DNA of 64,000 nucleotides from assembly GCF_963966145.1 (NCBI RefSeq), contig NC_091055.1, positions 3,596,001 through 3,660,000 on the forward strand. The letters run 5' to 3'. The position numbers and the translations under genes were made by a program. Of the stretch, positions 50,216 to 61,463 are shown piece by piece (within the stretch, counting starts at the first letter, position 1; every line of letters begins with the position of its first letter). Below the pieces are notes generated by a model that saw nothing but the letters and a program-made list of their open reading frames with translations, was not told where the DNA came from and ran no database searches. The DNA comes from Tenebrio molitor. Taxonomy: Eukaryota; Arthropoda; Insecta; Coleoptera; Tenebrionidae.

Positions 50216-51379
50216 AAAGTGCTTTGTACTCGTAAGTTTTTCCGACCAATTCAGTGTCAGTGTCAAATTTCTTGCGTGGTAATCGTTTTCGTTGTAGCTT
50301 TTTTACCATTTCATTTTCATTTGCTCTTCATTAGCGTCGATCGCGGCCCGGAATGAGATGCATTTTGAATTTTTAAATTCGCAATTTCAGCCAGTGCAAA
50401 TCGTCTTCAAATGCCTTGGTGGTTTACGGCTTAAAATATTTCCGCCTATTTTGATTACACTCTGTAGATATAGATGTATAAAAAACGACGGCACTTGCAT
50501 AACATTTATTTATAGATAAATGCCGACGTTTTTTACCACTTGCATGTTGTTGTTGAAGAAAGAATTTCAAATTTGGAAATAATAGTTTATGACTATCTTC
50601 TACATTAAATAGGAGTAAAAAATAAACACAGATACATATATTATATAATACTTTAATTGCATTGTATTTTTAAAATTTTCAAATGAATTTCCATCTCTTT
50701 CATTGACCATGTATGAGACTCCTCCATTCCATTAAAATCCCAAATGTGGCATTCACATTCATGAGGAAAGTATTCTACTACTGCAGTATTCAATGTCTTA
50801 TATTTTCTGGCAATTCCTAAATCCAACATCCCAGCCTTTTTGGTTCATTTATCAAAAAAATCCAAAAGAGGCCCTTCATCATTTGGTAGATCTGGTGGGG
50901 GTTGATTACTCTTGCTGTGATCATCATCTTTGTGATACTCTTCATTTTTCATTTCATAGTAGACTCCATATACATGGTGATGCACAATTAGCGTCTAAAC
51001 CCTCTACTGTGACTATTATGGCGTTTTTCGGACAATTGAAACGTTTTTTTGGCTTCCTCTTTTTCTTGCCATTTTGGACAATTAACAAAATGAAGTAAAA
51101 ACTATAAAATATAAATATGCATTAAATAATATCAACTAAAATGCATTGAAACTTACGATCGAACAAGTTTGGATAACTCTCCTTTACTTTATCTCGTAAC
51201 ATTTTGCTTCCACTTTTTTTTTGTTTATACAAACAAATTTTAATGAACGGCTGTCACGGTCAGCTGATGGCCGATTTGGCATCTGCGCAGAGTTCGTGCG
51301 GTCCATGCAGATCGCTATACAAGAAAGAGTCCCTGAACGTAAGATGGCGCACAAAATAGTAATCCAATAACCATGTATA
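50216..51379. other. Repeat-derived DNA with a minus-strand coding-like remnant
   Basis: Between ~51210 and 50700 the minus strand has several coding-like pieces (LRDKVKESYPNLF; a VYYEMKNEEYHKDDDHS acidic segment; a PHECECHIWDFNGMEE segment) separated by stops and frame changes. I do not recognise the family; it may be a decayed transposon protein or a retrocopy. Confidence 0.35.
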
Positions 51380-51835
51380 CCGGGTGCTGTGGAAGTCCAC
51401 GTATTAAGTTTAATCACCAATAGGACTCGTTAAAATAAACATTTTCTTTATTTATGATTTTTTCCTCAAATTCCTCCAAACAGAGTTAAAATAAATATAA
51501 TTTGAACCCTAAAATTCACACCCGCTCATGTGTTTACACATCCATTGATAACGAAGCAAGGAAAAAAATACTCGATGAAAATACATACTCGAATGGAAAA
51601 CAGTGAAAACTGAAAACTGTTAGTTTTAGAACAGCGGTTGTTCTTTCTTCAAAAAACTGTAAAGTTCTTATCGCACAAAAACATTTTTACTCGTTTCAAT
51701 TGATTATTATCCCATGAGCAAAGTGTCAATTTAGAAATTAAAAAAAAAACGATTAAAAAAAGATCAATATGTAAAAAATGTTTATTTTAAAGAGTGATTA
51801 ACTGATTAAATTTATTACGTCGTCATAACACCATG
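51380..51835. mobile_element. Probable MITE with degraded inverted repeats
   Basis: Left CGGGTGCTGTGGAAG...CGTATTAAGTTTAATCA and right reverse complement of CATGGTGTTATGACGACGTA...AATTTAATCA, both after GTATA; TA flanks both ends. Arms ~40 bp with several mismatches, so less certain than the others. Confidence 0.5.
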
Positions 51836-52164
51836 TATACTACCATAAGAAAATGTATTTTAATATTATACATACATTATTACATTACCTACATAATATT
51901 TGTATTGTATTTTATTTTTATTTTGTTACTTTTATGAAATAAATTTTAAATAAAAACCTTATGTTTAATTGATTATACCCTAAATTCTATTGACATTTGT
52001 TGATCTTGCAAACGCCGTGTTAGTACATATTATATTCTGCATCACCACGGATGATTATTAACGAAAATGAACTTCAGAACATTTACTTTGGCATATAATT
52101 CCAGATACTTTGCAACACACAGTGAGATCCAGATCAAGAAAAATAAAAAGAGAGCAGGGAAAGC

Positions 52165-52320
52165 CCCTGCCCTAGATATAGTGATAATCATGTAGTGGTC
52201 ATGAGTCATGACTCAGGGGCTAGACACTGGCTTATCACCCATACCGCCCGGGTTCGATTCCCGGTTAAATCATCAGGTTTTTTCAGTGGTTTTTTCAAAT
52301 CATTACCATCTTTCGGAGGA
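52165..52320 (+). repeat. tRNA-derived SINE-like segment
   Basis: A perfect tRNA T-arm (CCGGG-TTCGATT-CCCGG, 52248-52264), i.e. a pol III B box, lies ~60 nt after an A-box-like TAGTGGTCATGAGTC. The acceptor stem does not pair, so it is not a functional tRNA; a SINE head or tRNA pseudogene fits better. Confidence 0.55.
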
Positions 52321-52331
52321 GATGTATACTA

Positions 52332-52577
52332 GTTTCAATTTGGTTGTAGGTCGTAAAATTTTATTGGATATTATGAGCGATTAACGGGCACAATGGTTGG
52401 GTTTGAAAAGGTTGGGGAGCGGCGCGTGCCGTTTGCCGTACAATGCAAATATACCAAATGTACAATACAACCCTGCTTAAAATATTACCTGCTAGTGGTA
52501 AACTAGGATTTATAAGCCCCGCAAGATCTTTAACTTAAAGTACCATAAAATTTTACGACCTACAACCAAATTGAAAC
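52332..52577. mobile_element. MITE, 33 bp perfect inverted repeats
   Basis: GTTTCAATTTGGTTGTAGGT at the left and its exact reverse complement at the right; identity covers 33 bp. TA at 52330-52331 and 52578-52579. 246 bp, no coding capacity. Starts just after the SINE-like segment. Confidence 0.88.
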
Positions 52578-52671
52578 TACAGTAAAGCTATCCGTCCCGG
52601 CTACTTACTTAGTAGTGGTCGTTAGGTCATGTTAGAGGCGCTTGCGCGACCTGAAAACTTCTAGCACTCTG

Positions 52672-52805
52672 CCTGTTCAGGACAATTTGATCTTTAAATC
52701 TAAAATGCGTCATAATTAAATGAACTCTTAACAAAAAAAATGTCATAATAAAAATTATGACACATTGCAATTTTCGAGAAGTAGACCTGTTCAGGACAAT
52801 TTGAT
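52672..52805 (+). repeat. 20 bp direct repeat pair
   Basis: CCTGTTCAGGACAATTTGAT occurs at 52672-52691 and again at 52786-52805 with ~94 bp between, extending a few more bases imperfectly. Confidence 0.8.
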
Positions 52806-54336
52806 TTTTAGGCACACAAAATCAATAAATTTTATAATTATTAATTTTTCTAGTAATTAAAAGTTAATATTTCAATGGGTTTTGGCCCGTTTTCCAAGGT
52901 TCTGTTACGTTATTATTTTGTACAATTCTAACAACTCTTTTACAACAAAGTTTTTATTGACGATGACCCCCGTCCTGCGACTGAGAGCGCTACCAAAAAT
53001 AAGGAGGGTAGTGTTGACTTGCCCGGAGCCCGGAGCCCAGGAGAAATAACACAAGTTGCTTTGAACAAATCGTTTAATCCTCTCTTTCTCACGTCTTACA
53101 AACCTACTACCCCTAAGCTTAACTTACTCTCCACCTTTCTTACTAATTAACCCAACCTAAACCCGTACAAGAAGGGCCGAGGTCGACCTCGACGCCGTCC
53201 GCGTCGGCCGCTACCTGCGGGAGGCGTTCGTACCCTTGGCCGCGCCCTTGCGAATGAACCAAAAACTTGTGAGCCGTCAAAAAAGGTTCACAAAAAAAAC
53301 CCGACTACTTGATAAGCCGGCCGCTCGTTGGCAAGGCCAACAGCCGACTTGATACGCATCTACTAGTAAAAAAAAACGTGGAGGCGGAACTTGATCGGAC
53401 CCGCGAATACGCTCAAGAACAAAAAAAAAAACACCTAAAAACTAATTCAACAAAAGGAAGCGACACAAACTTAAGGCTAAACGATTATGGAAAGGCTGGT
53501 CTGTAGAGTCGGAGACCCTGGTCGAATCTTGGATGTCCTTTCCTGGGGAGGTCTGGTCTCTCCTTGGAGTCGCTGTTCCAGTCTGCCCCTCCGGCGGAGG
53601 GTCGGTTCTTCGTCAAAATGGCTTCAAGAATGGATGTATCGATTAACCTCTAGCAATTTGGGAAAAATCTGAGATATACAAGGCTTGGGGAGCAGATTGC
53701 TCAGCATGGGCCTCCACGAGGAAGTGGAGGATCTGAGGCGCCCGCGCTACAGAGAGCAGGCTCTTAAAGCGTACTCCGTGATCTCCATAGATTAATATAC
53801 AACTGGGGTTACAGCTATCACGTTGCGTTGACTGTTATAAAAAAATTACCGTGGAAAAATTCTGATTAATTTTTTTTTTCACCGACAAATATTTTATTCA
53901 GTTATTTTCTTTACTAATTACAATGTTATTTCCATTGTGTTACTTAATGAAATTTCGCGATATTTAGCATAGGTATGTAGAAAAAAGATTTCAATTTAAA
54001 TAAAGATTGGTTGTTTTACGGTTCCAGAGATTACTGAGTTGTGTATGGAGCAATATAATTTAATTTTGTGAAATTAGAAAGCTTTTATATAACAATTTGA
54101 TATAAACTTAACTGGTTGATTGTTAAAGCAACGTTTAAGGTGAGAAGTAACCGCAATTTGTTGCAAACATCATCCACAGTTGTTCGTGATCTCACCTCGT
54201 ACAAGATTAAAGGAGAACTTTTTAAATTTCGCGCGCTGTCCTTGACATGTGTCAAGTTTGACAATAATGAAAGAGTCATAACCTAAATTCTGGCGTATCG
54301 ATTAAACCCTCAGTTTAAGAAAATTTGTCGTTTAAA

Positions 54337-57241
54337 ATGGCAAACGTAAAAGCGGAGGTTCAGGCCGAAGTGGAAAACGTTCGAGTGTTTGTTCGAGTGC
54401 GGCCGTTAACAAAAAAAGAAGAAGCGGAAGGTCACCAGAATGTCCTTCTGGTCGATCCAAAAGAGAACTTGATTGCCCTTAACAGAGATGGAACCAATCC
54501 GAAACCCTTCAAGTTCGACCAAGTATTTGTAGAAGACTCCACACAGGTTGCTATTAGTATATTTGTGACGCGTCCTGTTCAGTTTTGAATTCTAGTTGAC
54601 TTTGTATCGAGTCATAGCGGTACCTATAGTCGAGAAAGCTTTGCAAGGATACAATGGCACAATATTTGCTTACGGCCAGACAGGTACTGGAAAAACATAC
54701 ACTATGGCTGGCAATTATACAAAACCAGACATGAAAGGCATCATTCCCAACACATTTTCGCACATTTTTAGTCAGATATCTAGAGCCAGTGGTGAAACGT
54801 CGTTTGTAGTCACCGTCACATACTTAGAGATTTACAATGAGGAAGTCAGAGATTTATTGTCTACTGACCCCAATAAGAAACTAGCCATCCGTGAAAGACC
54901 TGATGTGGGTGTATATGTCAAGGATCTAATGGGATTCACTGTTGACTCAATCGAGTCAATTACAGAGTTACTCAACAGAGGAAATAAAAATCGAGTCACC
55001 AGGTCTACTTTAATGAATGACGTCAGTTCCAGATCACACGCCATTTTTACCATCACAATTGAGTCTAAAGACAGAAGCAACAACAAAACCACCGTGGGCA
55101 AACTCAATTTGGTTGACTTAGCTGTTGGTTGTTATCAATCGCGATGTTGTCGTCTTTTTAATGGTAGTTTTTAGGGGTCTGAACGCGCCAGTAGAACACA
55201 AGCTACAGGTGAAAGGTTGAGAGAGGCGAGCAACATCAATTTGTCGCTTTCTGTACTGGGCAACGTGATTTCGGCTCTCGTCGACGGCAAGAGTAGCCAC
55301 ATCCCATACAGGAATTCCAAATTGACGCGGTTACTGCAAGACTCGTTGGGCGGAAATTCTAAGACAGCCATGGTAAAAAAATATTTTTTTCTACTTTGGT
55401 ATCATAAGCGAGTCTTTGTGAAACTAAAATAGTGTCACAAAGACACTTTTTGAAACTGTTTTAGTTTTTTTTTTATACGTATTACGTTGGTATTACTGTA
55501 ATAACACGCTGGCCGACGTTCGGCATCGCTAGCGAGCTCCTGTTAACAATTAAAACACAGGACATTTGACATAAGTTTCACATAAATGCCACCATAACTC
55601 ATGCCACACAAAAGTCCCTAGATTATTTCATAATTATATTTTTGGTTTTTATCAAATTAATGCGACCAAAGTAGAAAAAATAGTTCGTTTTTCTACTTTA
55701 GTATCATAAATGAGTCTTTGTGAAACTAAAAGTAGTGTCACAAAGGAACTTTTTGTGAAACAGTTTTTTTTTTATACGTATTACGTTGGTATTGCTGTAA
55801 TAGCACGCTAGCCGGCGTCCGACACCTTTAGCGAGCTCGTGTTAACAATTAAAACATTTTATATCGATTTTACAGAAATCTCACCATAACTCATGTCACA
55901 CAAAAGTCCCTAGATTATTTCATAATTAGATTTTTGACTTTTTATCAAATTAATACGACCAAAGTAGAAAAATTGTATATTATAAGACGCACACGCACAC
56001 GCACACTCGTTCTGTTGGAACACTCCTGCGTCTTATAAAACTCGTATAATAATATACTATTGTAGTCTCTGATCTGCACGTGAGAATTCTGGAAAATATG
56101 TTTGAACTCGTTCATTATTTTCGCTAAATTGCAGAGATGTGTCGTTCGAAATGTAGAAATGTATCAGTTATGTAACATCGATGTAGTTAGTTCTGAAATA
56201 ATTTTAGATCGCAATGGTTAGTCCCGCGGACGTCGATTACGAAGAAAGCATGTGTACTTTGAGATATGCCGCACGTGTCAAACACATTCAGAATCACGCG
56301 AGGATTAATGTGGAACATCGGGGACTTATCGAAGGATTCGAACACGAAATCGCCGAGCTGCAAGAAAAGATTCACTTGTTATCTATGCAAGACCAAAAAC
56401 AACCGATTATTAAGAAAAAGAAAGACAGAGCGTCGTCTCAGGCGAGAGCCGAAGAGTTGAGAAAATGCGAAGAAGAGCTACAAAAAACAGAGTATACAGT
56501 GCGGCACTTGTAAAACGATTGAAATTAAGTTGTGTTTTGCAGGAAAGAGAAGAGCGACCTGATGCAGAAGATTTCCATGATACAGAAGAAAATACTGGTG
56601 GGAGGTGAAAACCTGTTTGAGAAGGCTCAGCACCAGGCTTTTTTGATAGAGTCAACTGGGGCAGAAATCGAGAATCTCGATAAAAACCACCAACAACTCG
56701 AAGAAACCTTGAACAAGAAAGGCCAAGAGAGGATAGACGTGGAAGAGAAGTATTCCAGTTTGCAAGAGGAGGACGCCGGAGTGTCCAAGAAAATCAAAAA
56801 AGTGCAGTCGTACTTGAACGAGGTCAAGGAGGAGTACGCCGATAAAGAGCACGAGTACCAGAGGGAGATGGAGGTGCTGCTCGACAACAACCGGCTTCTA
56901 GTCCGAGAGACGCAACTGGCGTGTCTGATGATCGACAGCTACATACCCAAGGAGTATTTGGTAGTATTTGAGTAGTCCCCAATTCAAAGTATTTTCGATT
57001 GACTTTTTAGAAAAAGATCGAAGCTAATTTGATCTGGAATTCAGAGACGCAAGAGTACCAGATGCGAGGGGTGGCTTACACCGGCAACAACATGCGAAAG
57101 CGCCAGTCGACCCACTCGGAGTTCTTCACCCCGATCAAATTCGAAATGAAACCGGTTTACCACAAGTACCCTGAGAAGAAGCGCGAAAGGAAGATGATGT
57201 ATGACAAGCGCTCGTTCTCAGCGGTACCCAAAGCACGCTAA
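54337..57241 (+). CDS. Klp64D: Kinesin-II motor subunit, KIF3A/Klp64D orthologue
   Basis: Six exons: 54337-54546, 54596-55123, 55175-55372, 56208-56509, 56543-56960 and 57011-57241; 628 residues, frame kept at every junction. Start ATG 54337 in AAAATGG. Motor domain ~residues 15-345: P-loop GQTGTGKT (97-104), switch I SSRSHAIF (214-221), switch II DLAGSE spanning exons 2-3. The neck and stalk coiled coil follow (~350-550, with LVGGEN). The tail AYTGNNMRK is diagnostic of KIF3A rather than KIF3B. Known role: with a KIF3B-type partner and KAP it forms heterotrimeric kinesin-II, the plus-end motor for intraflagellar and axonal transport. Residues KTAM join directly to IAMVSPAD, aligning with the usual KTMMCANIGPAD, so nothing is missing at the 835 nt intron 3, which holds two inverted-repeat elements. 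Other introns are 33-51 nt; the 33 nt one (56510-56542) is very short. Confidence 0.94.
55384..55680. mobile_element. TIR element, first of a tandem pair, in Klp64D intron 3
   Basis: Begins TTTTTCTACTTTGGTATCAT and ends GACCAAAGTAGAAAAA, inverted termini of ~15 bp. The ~295 bp body is ~85 percent identical to the adjoining copy, sharing TATACGTATTACGTTGGTAT and GTTAACAATTAAAAC. Confidence 0.8.
55686..55972. mobile_element. TIR element, second of the tandem pair
   Basis: Begins GTTTTTCTACTTTAGTATCA and ends GACCAAAGTAGAAAAA, same orientation as the first copy, with only ~5 nt (TAGTTC) between them. Confidence 0.8.
55981..56037. repeat. Foldback with (CACACG)n loop
   Basis: TATAAGACGCA at 55981-55991 and TGCGTCTTATA at 56027-56037 form an 11 bp stem; the loop carries a CACACG/CACACT simple repeat. 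Directly follows the second TIR element in the same intron. Confidence 0.75.
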
Positions 57242-57348
57242 TGTAACCTACAGTATTATTTGTGTTGTGTTGATTTGTGATATTAATTAGGCAGCAAGCT
57301 TACAAACTATTTAATTTATTGTAACAATTCTATTACAAAATGTACTTA

Positions 57349-57354
57349 AATAAA
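57349..57354 (+). terminator. Poly(A) signal of Klp64D
   Basis: AATAAA 108 nt after the stop codon, 340 nt before the Atg4 start; the promoter of Atg4 must sit in the remaining gap. Confidence 0.7.
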
Positions 57355-57695
57355 GCATCTATTTATTGCCGACAGGTGGCTTGAGTCGTTTGAGTGGGGA
57401 TAAGATTTAAATTTACGCGGGAGCAAGATCGATTCGGTTGTTGTCGCCATCTAGTGGTGCCAAGTCGATTGAGTGGTGGGGGGGTTCGAATTAACGCGGG
57501 AAAGGGATCAATTTGATTGGTTGCAGACGCGTAGGCTTCTCATTTCGACAGTGTTGTTGATGGATGGTGGTTGTTTCTAAATAAATAAATCGTTCACGAT
57601 GTAAATTACAATGTTACACCGTGTTTATTGATCAGAAGTGGTTAATGACGGAGTGTTGATCGGTTATCAAGATATTGATCGCTATCGTTGAGACA
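57355..57695 (+). promoter_or_regulatory. Klp64D-Atg4 intergenic gap, Atg4 promoter
   Basis: Short spacer containing two GGGA-rich patches and a TTAACGCGGGA motif repeated (ATTTACGCGGGAG and ATTAACGCGGGAA at ~57410 and ~57490). The repeated ACGCGGGA resembles E2F-type sites; inference only. No TATA box seen. Confidence 0.35.
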
Positions 57696-59900
57696 ATGAA
57701 CACACAGGTGGTATCGAGAGAGAGATCAATTTTTTTGTCGAAACTTAACTTCCCATCGAGTTCTTCGGACCATCGGTTGCAAGATGAGGGTAATTCGGAC
57801 GTCGAGGGGAAAGTCAAGAATAGGCTCTTGTCCATGTGGAATAACGTAAAATATGGTGAGAATTTTATAACCTTAAATATTGACTTAATCACTCAAAGTG
57901 CGTCCAAACAAGGGCGAATTCGTTTGTTTAGTGGGGTTAATGACTCATCGACGAATTCTTAAATTGGAGCCCCAAAAATGGGGCGTTACATAAGCGTCTT
58001 CCGGTCTAGCGAAAATCGGTCGAAAAATTCCGCACCATCAGTTGCTTACAAAATTCCGAGATAAATGTTGCGAATCAATCAACAGAAACCAAACCGCAAA
58101 CCTTGATGAGTCGTTACCTTCAAACTTAAAAAAATCGGGATTAAGATCATTTCCGTGAAACATAATTCACTAAGATTGCTCGAATTGGGTCGGCGCTATT
58201 TTTGCCGTTAAATCCCTTCTGTATTTGCTCGTTACATTGTATCTTATCAAGGATTATAAAGGTGAGCGTGTCGTAAATTTGCAACCTGAACCTTCAACAA
58301 TTGTGACATTCAAAATTCGATTAGGATGTGTTAGCAATTTTATTGTTTAGCGTTTACGTTTAAATTGTGTCGGCAAATATGACCCTGAAGTGGTTGCGAT
58401 TTGTCCTGAGCGCTTTAAAATCCGCCGTAGGGATGAAGCTGAAGACAAACTTTTCGAAAGAATCTCCGGTGTGGCTGTTGGGCAAGTGCTACCGACGAAT
58501 AGAGAGCCCTTCGTCCGACAGCACCGAGCTAGGGACCGACGTCGCGGCCTTCCAGAGCCAGAGCGAGGTAATTAGAGGCGAAACATTGACTCGATAAAAT
58601 TAGCGAGCGTCGACGCCTCTTGTTTGAACAGAATAATTTTAGATCGTGACCAGCGACGACGAAGGCTTCGACGGTTTCAAAAAAGACTTCATCAGCCGAC
58701 TCTGGCTGACCTACAGACGCGAATTTCCAATTTTGAACGGCTCGAATTACAGCAGCGACTGCGGATGGGGCTGCATGTTGCGCAGCGGTCAGATGTTGAT
58801 AGCCCAGGCGTTGGTCTGTCACATTTTGGGCAGAGGTAATGTCGCAAATCGAGTGGCGCCTTTTCGACACTCTTCTCGTAGATTGGCGGTGGCACCCGGA
58901 CCAGCAGCCCAAGACGCGGGAGAGCTTCGTCGAAGCCGTCAACCATCGAAAAATCATCAAATGGTTCGGCGACAAACCGTCTAGAAACAGCCCCTTCTCG
59001 ATACACACCCTAGTCACGTTGGGGGAGGCGTCGGGTAAGAAGGCTGGGGACTGGTACGGGCCCGGATTCGTGGCGCACCTCTTCCGGTAACTAGACCGAC
59101 TGGGGCGCTCCAGTTTTCTAAAATTCTCGCTTCAGACAAGCTTTCAAAAGGGCCTCGGAAGACAACTACGAATTTGACTCTCTCACGGTGTGCGTCGCTC
59201 AAGACTGCGCGGTCTACATCAAAGACGTACTGGAAGAGTGCACTGATAAAAACGGCAAATGGAGGTCTCTCATTCTGTTGATACCGGTTCGATTGGGGGC
59301 CGAGAAGTTCAACTCGATCTACGCCCCTTGTCTCACGACTCTGTTCAGTTTGAAACAGTGCATAGGCATAATAGGGGGGCGCCCCAAGCATTCCTTGTAT
59401 TTTGTAGGCTATCAAGGTACTAATCCCGTTCGGTACAATACACCAACTACTACATTTTGAATTTTACAGACGATAAATTGATCCATCTAGATCCGCACTA
59501 CTGTCAAGAAGTGGTGGACGTGTGGGCATTAGATTTTCCTTTAGCGAGTTTCCACTGTAGATCTCCTAGAAAAATACACTTAAGTAAAATGGATCCTTCG
59601 TGTTGTATAGGGTTTTATTGCGCCACCAGAGAGGATTTTTTTAATTTGATAGAAATCGTCCAGCCTGTAAGTGTTCACGGTCGAGTCGAATCCACGTAAT
59701 TATTTTTTTTACAGTTGGTAATACCGCCAGGACGATCCGAGAGTCCCGGTAGTGAATATCCCATGTTTATTTTCTGTGATGGGTACAGTCGTGACGCCCA
59801 ATTATCTCCTAAGAAAATGCCTCCCTCCGAGCTGGAGTACTCTCTGGACAGCAACAGCGACGCCGACGACATGGGGACCGAAGCTTTTGAAATATTGTAA
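57696..59900 (+). CDS. Atg4: Cysteine protease Atg4, C/D type
   Basis: Seven exons: 57696-57855, 58431-58567, 58643-58835, 58882-59086, 59136-59416, 59470-59666 and 59715-59900; 452 residues. Start ATG 57696. WNNVKYG spans the exon 1-2 junction (then MKLKTNFSKESPVWLLGK), as in ATG4C/D. The catalytic Cys is C143 in DCGWGCMLRSGQM, and the Asp/His are D333 and H335 in LDPHYC. GKKAGDWYGP, IIGGRPKHSLYF and DPSCCIGFYC are family blocks. Known role: cleaves pro-Atg8/LC3 to expose the C-terminal glycine and delipidates Atg8-PE. The C-terminus is acidic and ends FEIL, an Atg8-interaction (LIR) motif like that at the end of human ATG4B. Intron 3 is only 46 nt; reading through it creates a false frameshift, so the splice to LGRDWRWHP is required. 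Poly(A) signal at 60196. Confidence 0.95.
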
Positions 59901-60195
59901 ACTCCCTAACTGTTGATTTTGTTAATTTAAGATTTGTTGATTCTAAAAGAAATCTCTTTTATCACACAGGGGGTATAAATGACTGATTGTTACTAGAATA
60001 TGAATATTTTACAAAGAACTGTTATCTTTAAGAGATTTTCTATCGCAACTGAACAGACTCTATGCAAACTATGTGTGCTACGCCTCTCAACAATCTATGA
60101 CATTTTCTAATTATGTATTTTTTTGTATATAACTTTTTTATTTCTGTATTTATTTTAACTTATTTTTGTATTACACCTAGTAAACTTGTTATGTG

Positions 60196-60201
60196 AATAA
60201 A
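60196..60201 (+). terminator. Poly(A) signal of Atg4
   Basis: AATAAA 296 nt after the Atg4 stop, followed by a T-rich stretch. Confidence 0.7.
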
Positions 60202-61463
60202 CCTATTGTTTCATTTTTTAAAACCAATTGTCTTTTTTTTTATTGCTTCCAGTACAGATAATTCAGTATTTTTGTTGCCGATATCATGATTATCTTAAAT
60301 ACGGGTCGTAAAACCGTCATGTTTTGTTAGTCCTAGCTTGACTAGGGTCTGCTCCACCAGATGTTTCAAAATCGGTTGTTTTCCCATCGCTAAAAATAAA
60401 TCTGACGTCACTGAGCACGTGTGAATTAACCATGAAGTTATATAAATGCAAGTAACGCAGATTTTTTGCAAAAAATTCGCTCGAGCAGAATGTTCCGTTG
60501 CACAATCTGTAGTTTGAATTTAAAAAAAATTGTATTGTTTTTTATTTGGTAACGTTCATGAGAAACCATTTTACATGAAAACATTCTGATCATTTTTTGC
60601 AAAAATTCTACATCGAAATAATGTAGGTACCAAACCAAGATCAACATAGACTCGGATCGTACTATCAATCGTGTTTTATCACAGTTTTTCTTTGAATTAT
60701 CAGGCAAACATAGCTGATGCTGACTCTGCAACCAACTTGACAAGCCTCAAGAGATAAAAAAAAAATCAACGAACAAATATTACTTTCCCAAAAATTCTTT
60801 GAAGACTTGAAAAACTCATCAAATCGTCATTACGTTTTCACTTTACGAACATAATGTAACTGTCCTTTCGCAATTAAAAATTTACCATTTCGACACAGAT
60901 CTGGTGTCAAAAACAATTTGATTATTTACCACAAAGATGTACCTATTTATTTTATTTTTTATTCGTATCGTACTATCGTTATGCTGGAAACGTGCCGATA
61001 TGGCAACCGTTTTTTAAAAATACCCTGTATATCATATAAACCATTCGTCGGAACAATACGAGCTTTATCTCCTATTATTATTAATGGGATGCGATGGTTT
61101 GTTTAAATAATATCTGCGATATCAACGCATGTCTGAATCTTAACCTCAAATTTTGCGTATCAACTGGTTGACCTTTAAAAAAAGTTTGTTAACCTTCAGT
61201 AGAAAAGTTTAATGAAGGAATAATATAATTTTATTTAAAAAAATACATTTTTGCTTGTCATTTTGTACGAATTCATGTCGGTCGATCCGCGGGAAATTTA
61301 AAATTTTTCAAAACTAATTGTGTAAGTAATTACTGATGAAGTAACAAATGTCTTAATTATTTAAACGACTGGACATTCCGTTACTCAATACGACAGTAGC
61401 CTTCGGAGATAAGAGTTCATAAGTTATATGTCCTTATCAGTGGAGATTTAAAACAATAAGAAC
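60202..61463. other. Atg4-Dbt intergenic region
   Basis: AT-rich, no exon supported on either strand. A lone TACCCTGTATA at ~61020 may be a truncated transposon end. GATAAGAG and TTATCAG motifs near 61407-61441 lie close to the Dbt start and could be GATA-factor sites. Confidence 0.4.

Larger units (their letters stand above)
51836..54336. other. Repeat mosaic upstream of Klp64D
   Basis: Contains the SINE-like tRNA segment, a MITE and a 20 bp direct repeat (separate entries). 52960-53790 is unusually GC-rich for this window, with a 14 bp perfect palindrome CGAGGTCGACCTCG at 53178-53191 and a CCTCCAC/GTGGAGG hairpin at about 53711-53730. It looks like an inserted retroelement or LTR fragment, but I find no terminal repeats and cannot classify it. 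The last ~300 bp should contain the Klp64D promoter. Confidence 0.4.

Noticed and set aside
52180..52270. Functional tRNA gene
   Set aside because: The T-arm is perfect but there is no matching acceptor stem or clear D/anticodon arms; listed as SINE-like instead.
58836..58881. Frameshift or pseudogenisation of Atg4
   Set aside because: A 46 nt GT-AG intron restores the family sequence exactly.
58529..59415. Minus-strand frames of 104-162 codons
   Set aside because: They lie opposite well-supported Atg4 exons and have no features of their own.
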